A stretch of 64,000 nucleotides of DNA from Alloscardovia macacae (GCF_002259705.1 NZ_MWWT01000001.1:418285-482284); one strand, 5' to 3'. Counted from the stretch's first letter, positions 7,506 to 16,107 are shown. Made by a program: numbers and translations. The notes: generated from the letters alone by a model not told the origin.

Positions 7506-8780
7506 ATGCATCTAGATCTCACGTTTGTGCTGTCCCTCGTGGTCATCACTGTGCTTACGCTCGCGCTCGCCGGATGGCTTCTGTCCGTTCTGTGGCGTTT
7601 ATTTATGCCAATTTTCCAGAACCGGGGCCTATGGCGCGCTGCGCGCTCCCTTACGTGGCGCATGCAGTACTCACGGCGCCGGCGCATAAAGAAACGGTTC
7701 GATGTCCTCGAAGATGACGATGAGGACGAGGATGAGGACGACGAGCTGGATTCCTCTACCCTGCGGGTGCTCACCGCGCTGGATGCGGCCACCATCGTGG
7801 TAGATGGGGATGATGAAGTAGAGCGTGCTTCTGCGTCCGCCTACCGCTGGAGCCTCGTGAAGAATGATGAGATAGCGAATGACCAGATAGCCGAAGCTAT
7901 ACAGAAAACGCGACAGGGAGAAGGTCGCCAGAAGTTCGACATCGTCACGTATACAGCAGATGACCTCGTGAAGGATAGTGAAGAGGATACGCATGTGACA
8001 GCTCGGCCACACTGGCTGAGCGTAACGGTGAGCATGATTAGCGAGCGTAGAGCAGTAGTGCTTATCTCAGACCAGAGCGAAGCGAAGCGCTTCGCACAAA
8101 CTCGTGATGACTTCGTTACGAATGTGGCTGAGCAGCTCCTCGAACCTGCGGACAGTCTCGCGAGCATAGGGCAGGCATGGTCACAGTCCACGAATGAGGT
8201 GGCGGCGCGTGACGGTAAAGTTATCTCCACGCAGGCTCGGCACATGCATAAGCTCGTGTCTGACCTTCTGCTTCTCATCCAGGCTCAGGAGAAAGTGACT
8301 CCATCTGAGGAAAACAGGCTCGACCTCGGTGCATTGGTACGTCGTGTGGTGGATAGCATGACGCCAGACCGTGGCGTACGTATCCATGTGCGTGCCAGAG
8401 ACGGTGTGCTGGTGAACGGCAGCGCGGTGCAGATAGAGGCGGCAGTGGGGAAATTGACCTCAAATGCAGTGCGCTACTCGAAGAAAAACGGCGTCGTAAC
8501 GGTGGTCGTAGATACTGCGCGCGACGAGAACTATGCGGCCATCCGCGTCATCGACACAGGGCTGGGCATACGGCCGGACGAGCAGGAGCACATCTTCGAA
8601 CGCTTCTACCGGGGAAGCATCCAGCCGAACGATGCGGTCGCGCGAAACGAGGATGCCGTGGGCCTGGGCCTCGCCATCGTGAAGCACGTGGCGCTGACGC
8701 ATCGCGGAACGGTGAGCGTGTGGAGCGCGCCGGGGCAGGGCAGCACGTTCAGCCTCTTCCTGCCGAAAGCGACGAAATAA
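7506..8780 (+). CDS. SenX3/PhoR-like sensor kinase homologue lacking the phospho-acceptor histidine
   Basis: 424 aa from ATG 7506; an upstream GTG at 7488 is possible. One N-terminal membrane helix (about residues 5-35), a basic patch, a run of Asp/Glu (about residues 66-79), a PAS-like region, a DHp-like region and a HATPase domain. The ATPase core looks intact: N-box SNAVRYS, G1 DTGLGI, F-box IFERFYR, G2 GLGLAIVKH. The DHp H-box, normally FVxNVSHELKTP, reads FVTNVAEQLLEP, with Glu209 where the phosphorylated His should be. It may be a pseudokinase or a phosphatase-only or scaffold protein. No response-regulator gene is adjacent; phoU is divergent. Confidence 0.82.
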   Translation: MHLDLTFVLSLVVITVLTLALAGWLLSVLWRLFMPIFQNRGLWRAARSLTWRMQYSRRRRIKKRFDVLEDDDEDEDEDDELDSSTLRVLTALDAATIVVDGDDEVERASASAYRWSLVKNDEIANDQIAEAIQKTRQGEGRQKFDIVTYTADDLVKDSEEDTHVTARPHWLSVTVSMISERRAVVLISDQSEAKRFAQTRDDFVTNVAEQLLEPADSLASIGQAWSQSTNEVAARDGKVISTQARHMHKLVSDLLLLIQAQEKVTPSEENRLDLGALVRRVVDSMTPDRGVRIHVRARDGVLVNGSAVQIEAAVGKLTSNAVRYSKKNGVVTVVVDTARDENYAAIRVIDTGLGIRPDEQEHIFERFYRGSIQPNDAVARNEDAVGLGLAIVKHVALTHRGTVSVWSAPGQGSTFSLFLPKATK

Positions 8781-8793
8781 GCTGATCGACAGC

Positions 8794-9057
8794 TTACTGC
8801 TGCATGAGGGCGAGCAGACGATACAGGTGGCGGTTATACAGCTCCCACACGAGGCCGGAAATGCCGAAAATAAGCCCCCAGATGCAGATCATAAACTCGC
8901 GGTGGAAGCTACCATGCAGGAAAAACATGGCTGCGAAAGCGATGGAAGGGATAAGCCACAGAAGCGTGCCCACCAGAAAAATGACATGAAGATCCACTTG
9001 CTCGGCCTGCGGCGTCTCGCGGCGCTGCTCAGGATCATAAATCGGTGCTATCTTCAT
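8794..9057 (-). CDS. DUF2530-family small membrane protein
   Basis: 87 aa, two membrane helices (LHVIFLVGTLLWLIPSI and FMICIWGLIFGISGLVW). Proteins of this family sit beside serC in actinomycetes; function unknown. I chose ATG 9057 because TAGAGT on the minus strand (9065-9070) ends 7 nt upstream, the spacing of a leaderless start. A longer frame to 9129 would add 24 Arg/Pro-rich residues with no RBS. Confidence 0.75.
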   Translation of the reverse strand: MKIAPIYDPEQRRETPQAEQVDLHVIFLVGTLLWLIPSIAFAAMFFLHGSFHREFMICIWGLIFGISGLVWELYNRHLYRLLALMQQ

Positions 9058-9135
9058 GTCATTTACTCTAGAACTATCGGGGGACTCGGGGGCTGGGGCT
9101 CGTGGCTGGGCTCGGGGACGCGCGCGCAAAGAAGC

Positions 9136-10398
9136 CTATGCACGCAGTTGCGCCACTACGGCGTCGATGCAGTCGGTCAGTGCTACCACGTCTGTCGTGT
9201 CCACGGATGGGAAGACTCCCACGCGCAGCTGATTTCTTCCGAGACCTCGGTATCCTGCCACATCCACGATGCCATTCGCGCGCAGGGCGGCGAGGACGTC
9301 TGCGGCAGGCAGCTCATCAGTCAGATCGATGGTGACCACCACGCTCGAGCGCGCTTCACGATCCGCGACGAAGGGGTGGGCGAACGTGCTCGCCTCTGCC
9401 CACTCGTAGAGGACGTTCGCGGACGCTGCGCAGCGTGCGGCGGCCCATTCTAAGCCTCCATTCTTCAGCAGCCAGTCTATCTGGTTTTTCATGAGCAGAA
9501 GTGTGGCTATGGCAGGAGTGTTTAGGGTCTGATGCTTACGCGAATTCGCCACGGCCTTCGTAAACGAGAGGAACGGCGGAATCCAGCGGCCGGAGCTTTC
9601 TGAAGGGTGGAGTTTCGCGTGAGCGTCTGCCTGAGCGTCTGCCTGAGCGTCTGCCTGAGCTTCGATGCGCTCAGCGCGCTCTATGGCACGTGGCGATGCG
9701 AGCGCCACCCACAAGCCTCCATCTGCACCAAATCCTTTCTGCGGGGAGAAGTAGTACACGTCTACTTCACGTGGGTCGATAATGGTGCCGGCTGCTGCAG
9801 ACGTGCCGTCCACGATGGTGAGAGCATCTGGTCGCGTGGCACTATGCACGCGACGCACTGGAGTCAGTACGCCTGTGGACGTTTCGTTATGTGCCCAGGC
9901 GAAGACATCTGCATCTGCTGCCTCACCTGTAGCTTCAGGAAGTCGGTAGCGTCCTGGCTCTGTCTCGAAGAGCACAGGAGCCTCGAGGAATGGAGCACGA
10001 GCAGCACTATCGGCGAACTTTTTACTAAATGAGCCATACACGCCGAAAGCAGCTTTCCTCTCTATGAGGCACGCGCAGGCCATGTCCCAGAAGGCGCTCG
10101 CGCCACCGTTTCCGAGGACTACGTCGTAGTCATCTGGAAGATGGTAGAGCTCGCGAATGCCCTGCTGAATGCTCGCTACCACGTCTTTTATAGGAGCCTG
10201 ACGGTGAGATGTCCCCATGAGCTGCGCGCCTTCGCCCGTGAGATACTCAAGCTGCTCGTGGCGGATTTTACTCGGGCCAGAGCCGAAGCGACCATCCGAT
10301 GGAAGGAGGTCGAAGGGCAGCAGGTCGAGCGGCAGCGGGTCGAGTGGGAGCGGCTGAATGCCGGCGGAGTCACTCATATGTGCACTTTTTTCAGTCAT
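9136..10398 (-). CDS. serC: Phosphoserine aminotransferase, actinobacterial type
   Basis: 420 aa. A PLP enzyme that converts 3-phosphohydroxypyruvate to phosphoserine in serine synthesis. The N-terminal FGSGPSKIR matches the mycobacterial-type SerC, and the PLP-lysine region reads YYFSPQKGFGADGG. Two oddities are seen. A PLPLDPLPLDLLP repeat precedes the conserved domain. A repeated AQAD insertion (residues about 255-268) is encoded by 12-bp tandem repeats at 9621-9656. TATTAT at 10404-10409 (minus strand) lies 5 nt before the ATG, suggesting a leaderless transcript. Confidence 0.9.
   Translation of the reverse strand: MTEKSAHMSDSAGIQPLPLDPLPLDLLPFDLLPSDGRFGSGPSKIRHEQLEYLTGEGAQLMGTSHRQAPIKDVVASIQQGIRELYHLPDDYDVVLGNGGASAFWDMACACLIERKAAFGVYGSFSKKFADSAARAPFLEAPVLFETEPGRYRLPEATGEAADADVFAWAHNETSTGVLTPVRRVHSATRPDALTIVDGTSAAAGTIIDPREVDVYYFSPQKGFGADGGLWVALASPRAIERAERIEAQADAQADAQADAHAKLHPSESSGRWIPPFLSFTKAVANSRKHQTLNTPAIATLLLMKNQIDWLLKNGGLEWAAARCAASANVLYEWAEASTFAHPFVADREARSSVVVTIDLTDELPAADVLAALRANGIVDVAGYRGLGRNQLRVGVFPSVDTTDVVALTDCIDAVVAQLRA
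9621..9656. repeat. 12-bp tandem repeat in serC
   Basis: Three exact copies of GAGCGTCTGCCT plus a decayed fourth. They code in frame for ADAQ units, so copy-number change would alter a surface loop of SerC without a frameshift. Confidence 0.85.
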
Positions 10399-10427
10399 GT
10401 ATCATAATATACTTATTTTTTCGCCGG

Positions 10428-10476
10428 TCGGGTAATTTTATCCCATATTTTCCCCGTCATTTCGCGCTTTACCCGA
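10428..10476. promoter_or_regulatory. Candidate operator between serC and the CHAP gene
   Basis: TCGGGTAA (10428-10435) and TTACCCGA (10469-10476) form an inverted repeat, and a second smaller dyad CCCG-N7-CGGG (10472-10486) overlaps it. Its position upstream of the CHAP promoter suggests a regulator site; no cognate regulator was identified. Confidence 0.4.
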
Positions 10477-10507
10477 TATATACGGGAGAACCGCCGTGGA
10501 CATCTGG

Positions 10508-10536
10508 TTGCGAGCGTTCTGAGACACGCGTAGAAT
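10508..10536 (+). promoter_or_regulatory. Promoter of the CHAP-domain gene
   Basis: TTGCGA at 10508-10513, 17-bp spacer, TAGAAT at 10531-10536. The same -35 type (TTGCGC) precedes two tRNA genes in this window. Confidence 0.7.
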
Positions 10537-10572
10537 AGTGCGAGTCCGAAAACTTTTTGAGGAGTGATTTTT

Positions 10573-11475
10573 ATGAAGCACGCAGCGCCTAAGTCGGCTT
10601 CGGCCCACAGACGCACTGCACGACATGGAGTAGGAGTTTTCACGCCGGGTGTCCCCGTGGAAAGTCTGAATGAAGCAGTAAAACGCGAAGTGAACGCAAT
10701 GCCGCGTACACGCCGCGAACGCCGCGAATATGCTCGCGCATATGCACGTAAAAACCGATTTACTATGTCTGGCGCAGTAACCCTCCTGTTCGGCACCGTG
10801 GGTACAGCAGTCGTGGCCACAGCGCTGAGCACAAATACGAATCTTTTCGACCGCACTATGGCTGTGGCCATGGCAGCAGATACAGGAACGCTGTCCACGG
10901 ATTCCACAAATGCCACCGCTTCAGCCACGAGTACGGATTCTGCGGATGCATCCGCAGTCTCTCGCTCCTCTGAGCGTTCTGCGACGAGGGATGCGAATGG
11001 CGTGGCGAACGCATCCCTGACGCAGGAAACCGCTTCGGTGAGCACCTCTGCAGCAGTGGAGTGGAATGCGGAAGATGGTGCTACAGCTATCGACGTGAGT
11101 AACCTGACGAAGAGCGACCATCCTACGGGAGACACGGGCAACGCCTACCCATTCTCGGAGTGCACATGGTGGGCGTACACTCGCCGCCATCAGCTGGGTC
11201 TTCCGGTAGGCTCTTACTTCGGTAATGGTGCGCAGTGGGCGAAGTCTGCGCGTGCTCTCGGATACCAGGTGGACCATACGCCAGAGGTGGGCGCGATTAT
11301 GGTCTTCCAGCCTGGTGAGGAAGGCGCTGCAGCGTATTACGGTCACGTGGCCATAGTGGAGAAGATAAATCCTGATGGTTCTGTGGTGACGTCGGAATCC
11401 GGCTCCATTATGCAGGGGAAGACGTATACGCGCACTATCTCGAACCCAGAACGTTTCGAGTTCATCCACGATTAG
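10573..11475 (+). CDS. CHAP-domain cell-wall hydrolase (amidase/endopeptidase)
   Basis: 300 aa. A basic N-terminal cytoplasmic segment (many Arg, residues 1-65), one membrane or signal helix (about 67-90), a Ser/Thr/Ala-rich stalk, and a C-terminal CHAP domain. The catalytic Cys is in [12 protein letters not shown] and the His in YYGHVAIVE, followed by VVTSESG. CHAP enzymes cleave peptidoglycan cross-links or stem peptides. The very basic N-tail is unusual for an export signal and may keep the protein membrane-anchored. GAGGAG 8 nt before ATG 10573 sets the start. A strong terminator follows. Confidence 0.85.
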   Translation: MKHAAPKSASAHRRTARHGVGVFTPGVPVESLNEAVKREVNAMPRTRRERREYARAYARKNRFTMSGAVTLLFGTVGTAVVATALSTNTNLFDRTMAVAMAADTGTLSTDSTNATASATSTDSADASAVSRSSERSATRDANGVANASLTQETASVSTSAAVEWNAEDGATAIDVSNLTKSDHPTGDTGNAYPFSECTWWAYTRRHQLGLPVGSYFGNGAQWAKSARALGYQVDHTPEVGAIMVFQPGEEGAAAYYGHVAIVEKINPDGSVVTSESGSIMQGKTYTRTISNPERFEFIHD

Positions 11476-11496
11476 CTCTCTCTTTGCGAACGTGTG

Positions 11497-11536
11497 AAAA
11501 GCCCCGGACTGTGAACGGTCTGGGGCTTTTATTTTT
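11497..11536 (+). terminator. Rho-independent terminator after the CHAP gene
   Basis: AAAAGCCCCGGAC pairs with GTCTGGGGCTTTT (13 bp, one G-U), followed by ATTTTT. Confidence 0.85.
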
Positions 11537-11597
11537 CGCCCGCCGTGTCGCGCGCTAGAATGGGCAGTACGAGATACGCTCGAACGAGGAGGTTCTT

Positions 11598-12638
11598 ATG
11601 GCACGGTATGATAAGGCTATCTTAGTAGGCGTGGATGGCTCGGACGCCGCATATAAGGCGGTCTGGTGGGCTGCCAATTACGCACATCACGCGGGATTAA
11701 CCCTACACATCGTCAGCGCATACACGCTGCCGAGTTATTCCGCGGTGTCGTTTGATAATACATTCACTGTCTCGGGCGATGATGCAACCTCGCGTCAGGA
11801 TGCGCAGGAAATCCTCGGACGCGCGAAGGCCATAGCCACGAAACAGGGCGTCGAAGCGACCACACTCATCGTCACGGGAGAGCCGTCCGCAGTCTTTATA
11901 GAATTGTCCAGAAACTATAACCTCGTGGTCATAGGAAACCGCGGGAAAGGCGGACTCGCCGAACGTCTGCTCGGCACGACGTCGTCCAGCCTGCCGGCGT
12001 ACGCGTACTGCCCTATCGTGGTGGTGCCGTACACGGATGATGCGGGGAATAAAGTGCATCTGCATAACCAGATTACACACGTGGTCGTGAACTCGGACGA
12101 ATCAAAGTGGGGTCTCAAAGCTCTCGACATCGCCGCCGAATTCGCGCACAGCTGGGGAGCGCAGCTGAAGGTCATCAGCGCGGTTCCCGCACTCAGTAAT
12201 CTCGACGAATCCGAAATGGCTAGTGTACTCGAGTCCTATGCGGATGACCTGCACACGCGTCTCGCCCCGCTGCGCGTCCAGTACCCGAACCTTGCCATCG
12301 ACGAACAGGTGGCTGTGGGCACGTCTGTCCACGCGCTTGAGGCGACTCTTCCGGACACGGATATCGTGGTGGTGGGCTCGCGCGGTCGCGGAGGCCTGAC
12401 GGGTCTGCTCTTCGGTTCGGTCAGCCAGGCGCTGCTGCAGCATTCGGATAAGCCGGTGTATGTGGTGCCGCGCCGTTACGTGCAGGCTGCGGAGAGCGAG
12501 CTGGATACCATTCCAGATTCGCCGAGCGAGGTGGCCACGAAGCCGCTGAGCGACATCGGCGGCGTGGAGTCTGTGACGGTGCAGCAGGCGGAGGATTCCG
12601 AGCTGCAGAGCATCGAGGAGACTATCGACCCGCGGTAG
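11598..12638 (+). CDS. Double universal-stress (UspA) domain protein
   Basis: 346 aa, two tandem Usp domains (about residues 1-145 and 155-295). Each carries an ATP-binding G-2x-G-9x-G(S/T) motif: GNRGKGGLAERLLGTTSS and GSRGRGGLTGLLFGSVSQ. The acidic C-terminal tail of about 50 residues is not part of the fold. Such two-domain Usp proteins are common in actinomycetes and are linked to stress and dormancy. The RBS GAGGAGG is well placed, and TAGAAT at 11556-11561 is a likely -10. Confidence 0.9.
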   Translation: MARYDKAILVGVDGSDAAYKAVWWAANYAHHAGLTLHIVSAYTLPSYSAVSFDNTFTVSGDDATSRQDAQEILGRAKAIATKQGVEATTLIVTGEPSAVFIELSRNYNLVVIGNRGKGGLAERLLGTTSSSLPAYAYCPIVVVPYTDDAGNKVHLHNQITHVVVNSDESKWGLKALDIAAEFAHSWGAQLKVISAVPALSNLDESEMASVLESYADDLHTRLAPLRVQYPNLAIDEQVAVGTSVHALEATLPDTDIVVVGSRGRGGLTGLLFGSVSQALLQHSDKPVYVVPRRYVQAAESELDTIPDSPSEVATKPLSDIGGVESVTVQQAEDSELQSIEETIDPR

Positions 12639-12720
12639 TGCGGTTTTTGGGTTCTGTGCGGGGAGTGGCTGCGTGTGCGGCTGCTCCCCGTTTTTGCGTG
12701 GGGTGGGGTGCTCCGGGCGG

Positions 12721-12854
12721 GAGGAGTGAGCTTTTCGGGACGTTCAGGCGTGGAGCTGCCTGCTAGGCTGGGATGAGAATGGCTTTTTTCTGCCAATTTT
12801 CCGTGTGAGCGTACGGGGCGGGAGTGAGGAAGCGTTCCGAGAAGCTCACTCCTC
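12721..12854. repeat. 22-bp inverted repeat with 90-nt loop
   Basis: GAGGAGTGAGCTTTTCGGGACG at 12721-12742 split as GAGGAGTGAGC + TTTTCGGGACG; the reverse complement at 12833-12854 matches 20 of 22. The loop contains a run TTTTTT and the word GCCAATTTTCC. Confidence 0.75.
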
Positions 12855-12927
12855 GCTGGGAGGAGGGGTTTCGAGAGGTAGTGGTCTGGCGACGCGGGTG
12901 GGTATGTGATGGTTGTGTGGTGAATGC

Positions 12928-13147
12928 GCAGTTGTGGGCTAATTCGGACGTGTGTTCTGGAGCGGTCTGGCAGTTTGGGGCTAATTCCGACGCGGGTGCC
13001 GCCGTGCGCTGTGTTCCGCGAACGGAGAACCCCATATTTACGCCATTGCGTCTCCCGGGCGTCTGACCGCGTGGAGAGCTCTCGTCGGAATTGGCCCTAA
13101 AGTGCAGAACAGCAGAAAAGCGGGCGTCGGTTTTAGCCCTAAACTGC
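12928..13147. repeat. Nested four-copy 23-bp repeat (two direct, two inverted)
   Basis: Unit GCAGTTTRGGG-CTAATTCCGACG occurs at 12928-12950 (A) and 12970-12992 (B) on the plus strand, and at 13083-13105 (C) and 13125-13147 (D) on the minus strand. A-B and C-D gaps are both exactly 19 nt, and the central gap is 90 nt. A can pair with D and B with C, giving a long two-tier hairpin. The equal gaps with diverged filler sequence argue for selection or a mobile-element origin. Confidence 0.85.
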
Positions 13148-13162
13148 TCTCCGCGCGCAGAC

Positions 13163-13197
13163 AAAAAGGGCGCTCAGCTGCAGCAGCCGAACGCCCC
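13163..13197 (-). terminator. Terminator of the OsmC-like gene
   Basis: On the minus strand GGGCG...CGCCC with an inner GC-rich stem is followed by TTTTTGTCT, 25 nt past the stop codon. Confidence 0.7.
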
Positions 13198-13221
13198 TCG
13201 AAGCCTCGCGAAACTAAAGCT

Positions 13222-13638
13222 CTAGTGGCGGATCTCCACGTCCATGCGGACCGGGGTCTCCTGCGTGTACGTGTGCATGACGGTGCAGCCCTTCTCGATG
13301 TGGCGGCGCACGCGCTCAGCCAGCTTCTGCGCGGCGGCCTCGTCGAGCCCTGCCTCGAGAGCGTCCACGACCACCTGCTCGCTGAAGCTCAGGTAGCGGT
13401 CCTCGTCAGCGTCATACGCGGCGTCTACCACGATGCGCGCGCCCTTACCCTCGCCGAGCGCAGACTCGACGGCGAACTGGCTGGACAGCGCGGCGCATGC
13501 TGCGAGCGCGACCTTGCTTAGATCTCCCGGCGAGAACAGACCCTTATCCGAGCCGCGGCCGAACTTGATGTGTGCGCCGTCATCGCTGAACGCGTCCCAC
13601 GAACCGTCCTTGTTACGTTCTACCCACAAGCGTGCCAT
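13222..13638 (-). CDS. OsmC/Ohr-family protein
   Basis: 138 aa. The OsmC fold is a thiol peroxidase acting on organic hydroperoxides. Two cysteines are present at about the expected places (LAACAALS and EKGCTV), though the first lacks the classical VCP-type context, so catalytic activity is likely but the subfamily is unclear. AAGGAGAT lies 4-5 nt before the ATG. Confidence 0.8.
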   Translation of the reverse strand: MARLWVERNKDGSWDAFSDDGAHIKFGRGSDKGLFSPGDLSKVALAACAALSSQFAVESALGEGKGARIVVDAAYDADEDRYLSFSEQVVVDALEAGLDEAAAQKLAERVRRHIEKGCTVMHTYTQETPVRMDVEIRH

Positions 13639-13819
13639 AGTATCTCCTTTATGCGTCGTGTGCTGTGTGCATTCACCTTCTAGAATACCGTCTGGCGCGG
13701 TTTTATTCCTGGCCGCGTCGCGTTTTTGCGGTGAGCGTATGGCGCTGTGTTTTTTCGGCCAATTTTCCCTCGTCCGTACTAGCCCTTCGCGCTGAGCGAG
13801 CTTCGCCTGCCTCGCGTGC

Positions 13820-13825
13820 TACTCT
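13820..13825 (+). promoter_or_regulatory. -10 box of thyA (leaderless)
   Basis: TACTCT ends 7 nt before ATG 13833 and there is no RBS in between, so transcription should begin at or next to the start codon. Confidence 0.6.
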
Positions 13826-13832
13826 CATAACT

Positions 13833-14705
13833 ATGGCACTTACACAGCATGAACTCGATGACATCCGCGCGCGCATCCCGGAGCGCCCAGACACAGACAT
13901 TCCTATGCCGTATGAGGATACCGTACGAGACATCCTCCTGAACGGATCACTGAAGTCGGACCGCACGGGCACGGGCACAGTCTCCGTCTTCGGACGTCAG
14001 ATGCGTTTCGACCTGAGCGAGTCTTTCCCGCTTTTGACGACGAAGCGGGTGTTCTTTAAGGGCATAGCGTACGAGCTGCTCTGGTTCCTGAAGGGCTCGC
14101 AGAACATTCACTGGCTGCAGGAGCATAATGTGCACATCTGGGATGAGTGGGCGGATGAGAATGGTGACCTCGGCCCGGTCTACGGTGTCCAGTGGCGTAG
14201 CTGGCCAGCTCCTACGGCCGATGACCCGGAGCATACCATCGATCAGATATCGAACGTGCTCGAACAGCTGAAGACGAATCCAGACTCGCGCCGTATGCTC
14301 GTGACCGCGTGGAATCCTGCAGAAGTGGAGAATATGGCGCTGCCTCCATGCCACTCGCTCTTCCAGTTCTACGTGGCGGATGGGAAGCTGTCCTGCCAGC
14401 TTTACCAGCGCTCGGCAGATATGTTCCTCGGCGTACCGTTTAACATCGCGTCGTACGCGCTGCTCACGCTCATGATGGCGCAGCAGGCGGGTCTCGAGCC
14501 GGGCGAATTCGTCTGGACGGGTGGAGACTGCCACATTTATGATAATCACATGGAGCAGGTGCTCGAGCAGCTGGGACGCACGCCATATCCATATCCGCAG
14601 ATGCGCGTGAGGAAGGCGCCGTCGCTTTTCGAGTATGATTACTCGGACTTCACTATAGAGAACTACGAGTACCATCCCACCATTAAGGCGCCGGTGGCTG
14701 TATAG
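13833..14705 (+). CDS. thyA: Thymidylate synthase
   Basis: 290 aa. Makes dTMP from dUMP with methylene-tetrahydrofolate. The nucleophile Cys lies in [23 protein letters not shown] (the phosphate-binding Arg pair) and the conserved [18 protein letters not shown] are intact, and the C-terminus ends IKAPVAV. The start follows from family length and the leaderless -10. It forms an operon-like pair with dfrA, which regenerates its folate, although a hairpin and a promoter lie between them. Confidence 0.96.
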   Translation: MALTQHELDDIRARIPERPDTDIPMPYEDTVRDILLNGSLKSDRTGTGTVSVFGRQMRFDLSESFPLLTTKRVFFKGIAYELLWFLKGSQNIHWLQEHNVHIWDEWADENGDLGPVYGVQWRSWPAPTADDPEHTIDQISNVLEQLKTNPDSRRMLVTAWNPAEVENMALPPCHSLFQFYVADGKLSCQLYQRSADMFLGVPFNIASYALLTLMMAQQAGLEPGEFVWTGGDCHIYDNHMEQVLEQLGRTPYPYPQMRVRKAPSLFEYDYSDFTIENYEYHPTIKAPVAV

Positions 14706-14729
14706 GTAGCTGTATAGGTGGCTGTATAA
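14694..14729. repeat. Three 12-bp tandem units across the thyA stop codon
   Basis: GTGGCTGTATAG, GTAGCTGTATAG, GTGGCTGTATAA. The first unit encodes the last residues VAV and the TAG stop; the next two repeat the same stop in frame. Confidence 0.85.
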
Positions 14730-14752
14730 ACGCTGCATCGCATAGACATGAC

Positions 14753-14800
14753 ATCGAGTGGGTAGATATTCAGAGTTTTGCCCACTCGATTTGTTACACT
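14753..14800 (+). promoter_or_regulatory. Terminator hairpin fused to the dfrA promoter
   Basis: ATCGAGTGGG (14753-14762) pairs with CCCACTCGAT (14781-14790), directly followed by TTGTTACACT whose TACACT (14795-14800) is a -10 with extended TG. The same junction of hairpin plus TTTGTTACACTA occurs before tRNA(CAU) at 47748-47825. Confidence 0.6.
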
Positions 14801-14855
14801 AGAGCGCATACGATACGACACAGGATACCCACGCGTATCTAAGGAGAGTACAGAC

Positions 14856-15551
14856 ATGGAGCACGATAGTAGTCGCACTGGCTACCACCAACCTCAGCCC
14901 GCCTCGGCCGGGCATAACTTCCGCAGTTTCGCGGAGGACGCCGAGGAACAGTGGGATGATGACATCATCGAAGAATCGACTCACACCACACATCCACGCA
15001 TTAAGCTCATCTGGGCTCAGGCGTATGACCAGGACGGCCGTCCAGGAGCCATAGGGCTTCAGGGGCAGATGCCGTGGCATCTTCGCGAGGATATGAAGCA
15101 TTTTAAGGACTGCACCATCACGCATCCGGTCATTATGGGCCGTAGGACGTGGGAGTCGCTGGATCCGAAGTTCCGTCCTCTGAAGAACAGGGATAACTAC
15201 GTTATCTCGAGGAATCCTGAGTTTACCGCCCTCGGAGCCATCGTCATGCCGTCGCTGGACGAAGCCATAGACCTCGCCTCTGAGCCTGCCATCCCGGATG
15301 ATGGCGTGCGCAGGGACGAGATATGGATTATCGGCGGAGGCCAGCTCTACGCGGAGGCACTCCAGTTCGCGGACGAGATCTACATTACGGACATCGATGC
15401 ACGCGTGCAGGCAGACACCTACGCTCCAGACATGCAGGCACACATCGAGCGCGGCCTGTTTACGGAAGAAATTCTGCGCGACTGGACCGCTCCGGAGGAC
15501 CCGACGAGCGGGATCGCGCGCTACCGCATTCGCGTTCTGAAGCACGCGTAA
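14856..15551 (+). CDS. dfrA: Dihydrofolate reductase
   Basis: 231 aa. NADPH-dependent reduction of dihydrofolate after the ThyA reaction. The core starts near residue 50 (LIWAQAYDQDGRPGAIG) with MPWHLREDMKHFK, the conserved IMGRRTWES, and WIIGGGQLYAEAL for NADPH. About 45 acidic, Gln/Glu-rich residues precede the fold, which is long for the family. ATG 14856 has AAGGAG 9 nt upstream. The trimethoprim-site residues cannot be judged by eye. Confidence 0.94.
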   Translation: MEHDSSRTGYHQPQPASAGHNFRSFAEDAEEQWDDDIIEESTHTTHPRIKLIWAQAYDQDGRPGAIGLQGQMPWHLREDMKHFKDCTITHPVIMGRRTWESLDPKFRPLKNRDNYVISRNPEFTALGAIVMPSLDEAIDLASEPAIPDDGVRRDEIWIIGGGQLYAEALQFADEIYITDIDARVQADTYAPDMQAHIERGLFTEEILRDWTAPEDPTSGIARYRIRVLKHA

Positions 15552-15585
15552 GGCGCGAGTCACGACCACACACGAGGAGACACAC

Positions 15586-16089
15586 ATGTACACCATTATG
15601 ACCGTCTGCACGGGGAATATCTGCCGCTCGCCTATGGCGGAGATAGTTCTGCGCAAGTATGTGGAGGACGCGGGGCTCGCAGACCGCGTCCAGGTGAAGT
15701 CCTCTGCTGTCTCCTCGGAAGAGCATGGGAATCCCATAGACCGTCGTGCGCAGCGTGCTCTGCGCGCTCGCGGCTATGAGCTGCCAGCGCATCACTTCGC
15801 CCACCGCATTACGCGCGACGAGATAGACGAGACAGATCTGTTCCTGCCTATGACGGCCTCACATAAGAGCGCGCTTCTGCGCCAGATTCCGTCGAGTGAT
15901 GCCTCTGAGGTGCACATGTACCGCAGCTTCGACCCGAAGCTTCCTGCGGTGAGTGCTGCGCAGGAGTCGCGCATCGACCTCGTGGATCCGTGGTATGGCG
16001 GCCCGGAGGACTTCGAGATAGCGCTCGACCAGATAGAAGAGGTCGCTCCGTACATCGTGGACTGGGTGAGCACTCAGCTCGACGAGTAA
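15586..16089 (+). CDS. Low-molecular-weight protein-tyrosine phosphatase
   Basis: 167 aa. The P-loop CTGNICRS at residues 8-15 gives the Cys nucleophile and Arg, and the general-acid Asp is in VDPWYGG near the C-terminus. It removes phosphate from tyrosine or arginine residues; substrates are unknown here. RBS GAGGAG precedes the ATG. The 34-bp gap from dfrA suggests cotranscription. Confidence 0.92.
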   Translation: MYTIMTVCTGNICRSPMAEIVLRKYVEDAGLADRVQVKSSAVSSEEHGNPIDRRAQRALRARGYELPAHHFAHRITRDEIDETDLFLPMTASHKSALLRQIPSSDASEVHMYRSFDPKLPAVSAAQESRIDLVDPWYGGPEDFEIALDQIEEVAPYIVDWVSTQLDE

Positions 16090-16107
16090 GCTCGGGGCAG
16101 GCGAGAG

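Larger units (their letters stand above)
12639..13221. other. 583-bp non-coding block of large inverted repeats
   Basis: Between convergent usp and osmC. No ORF has a start site or recognisable product. From left to right it holds a GC-rich stretch, an inverted repeat 12721-12854, a nested four-copy repeat 12928-13147, and the osmC terminator 13163-13197. The block is far longer than two genes that end here would need. Confidence 0.7.
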
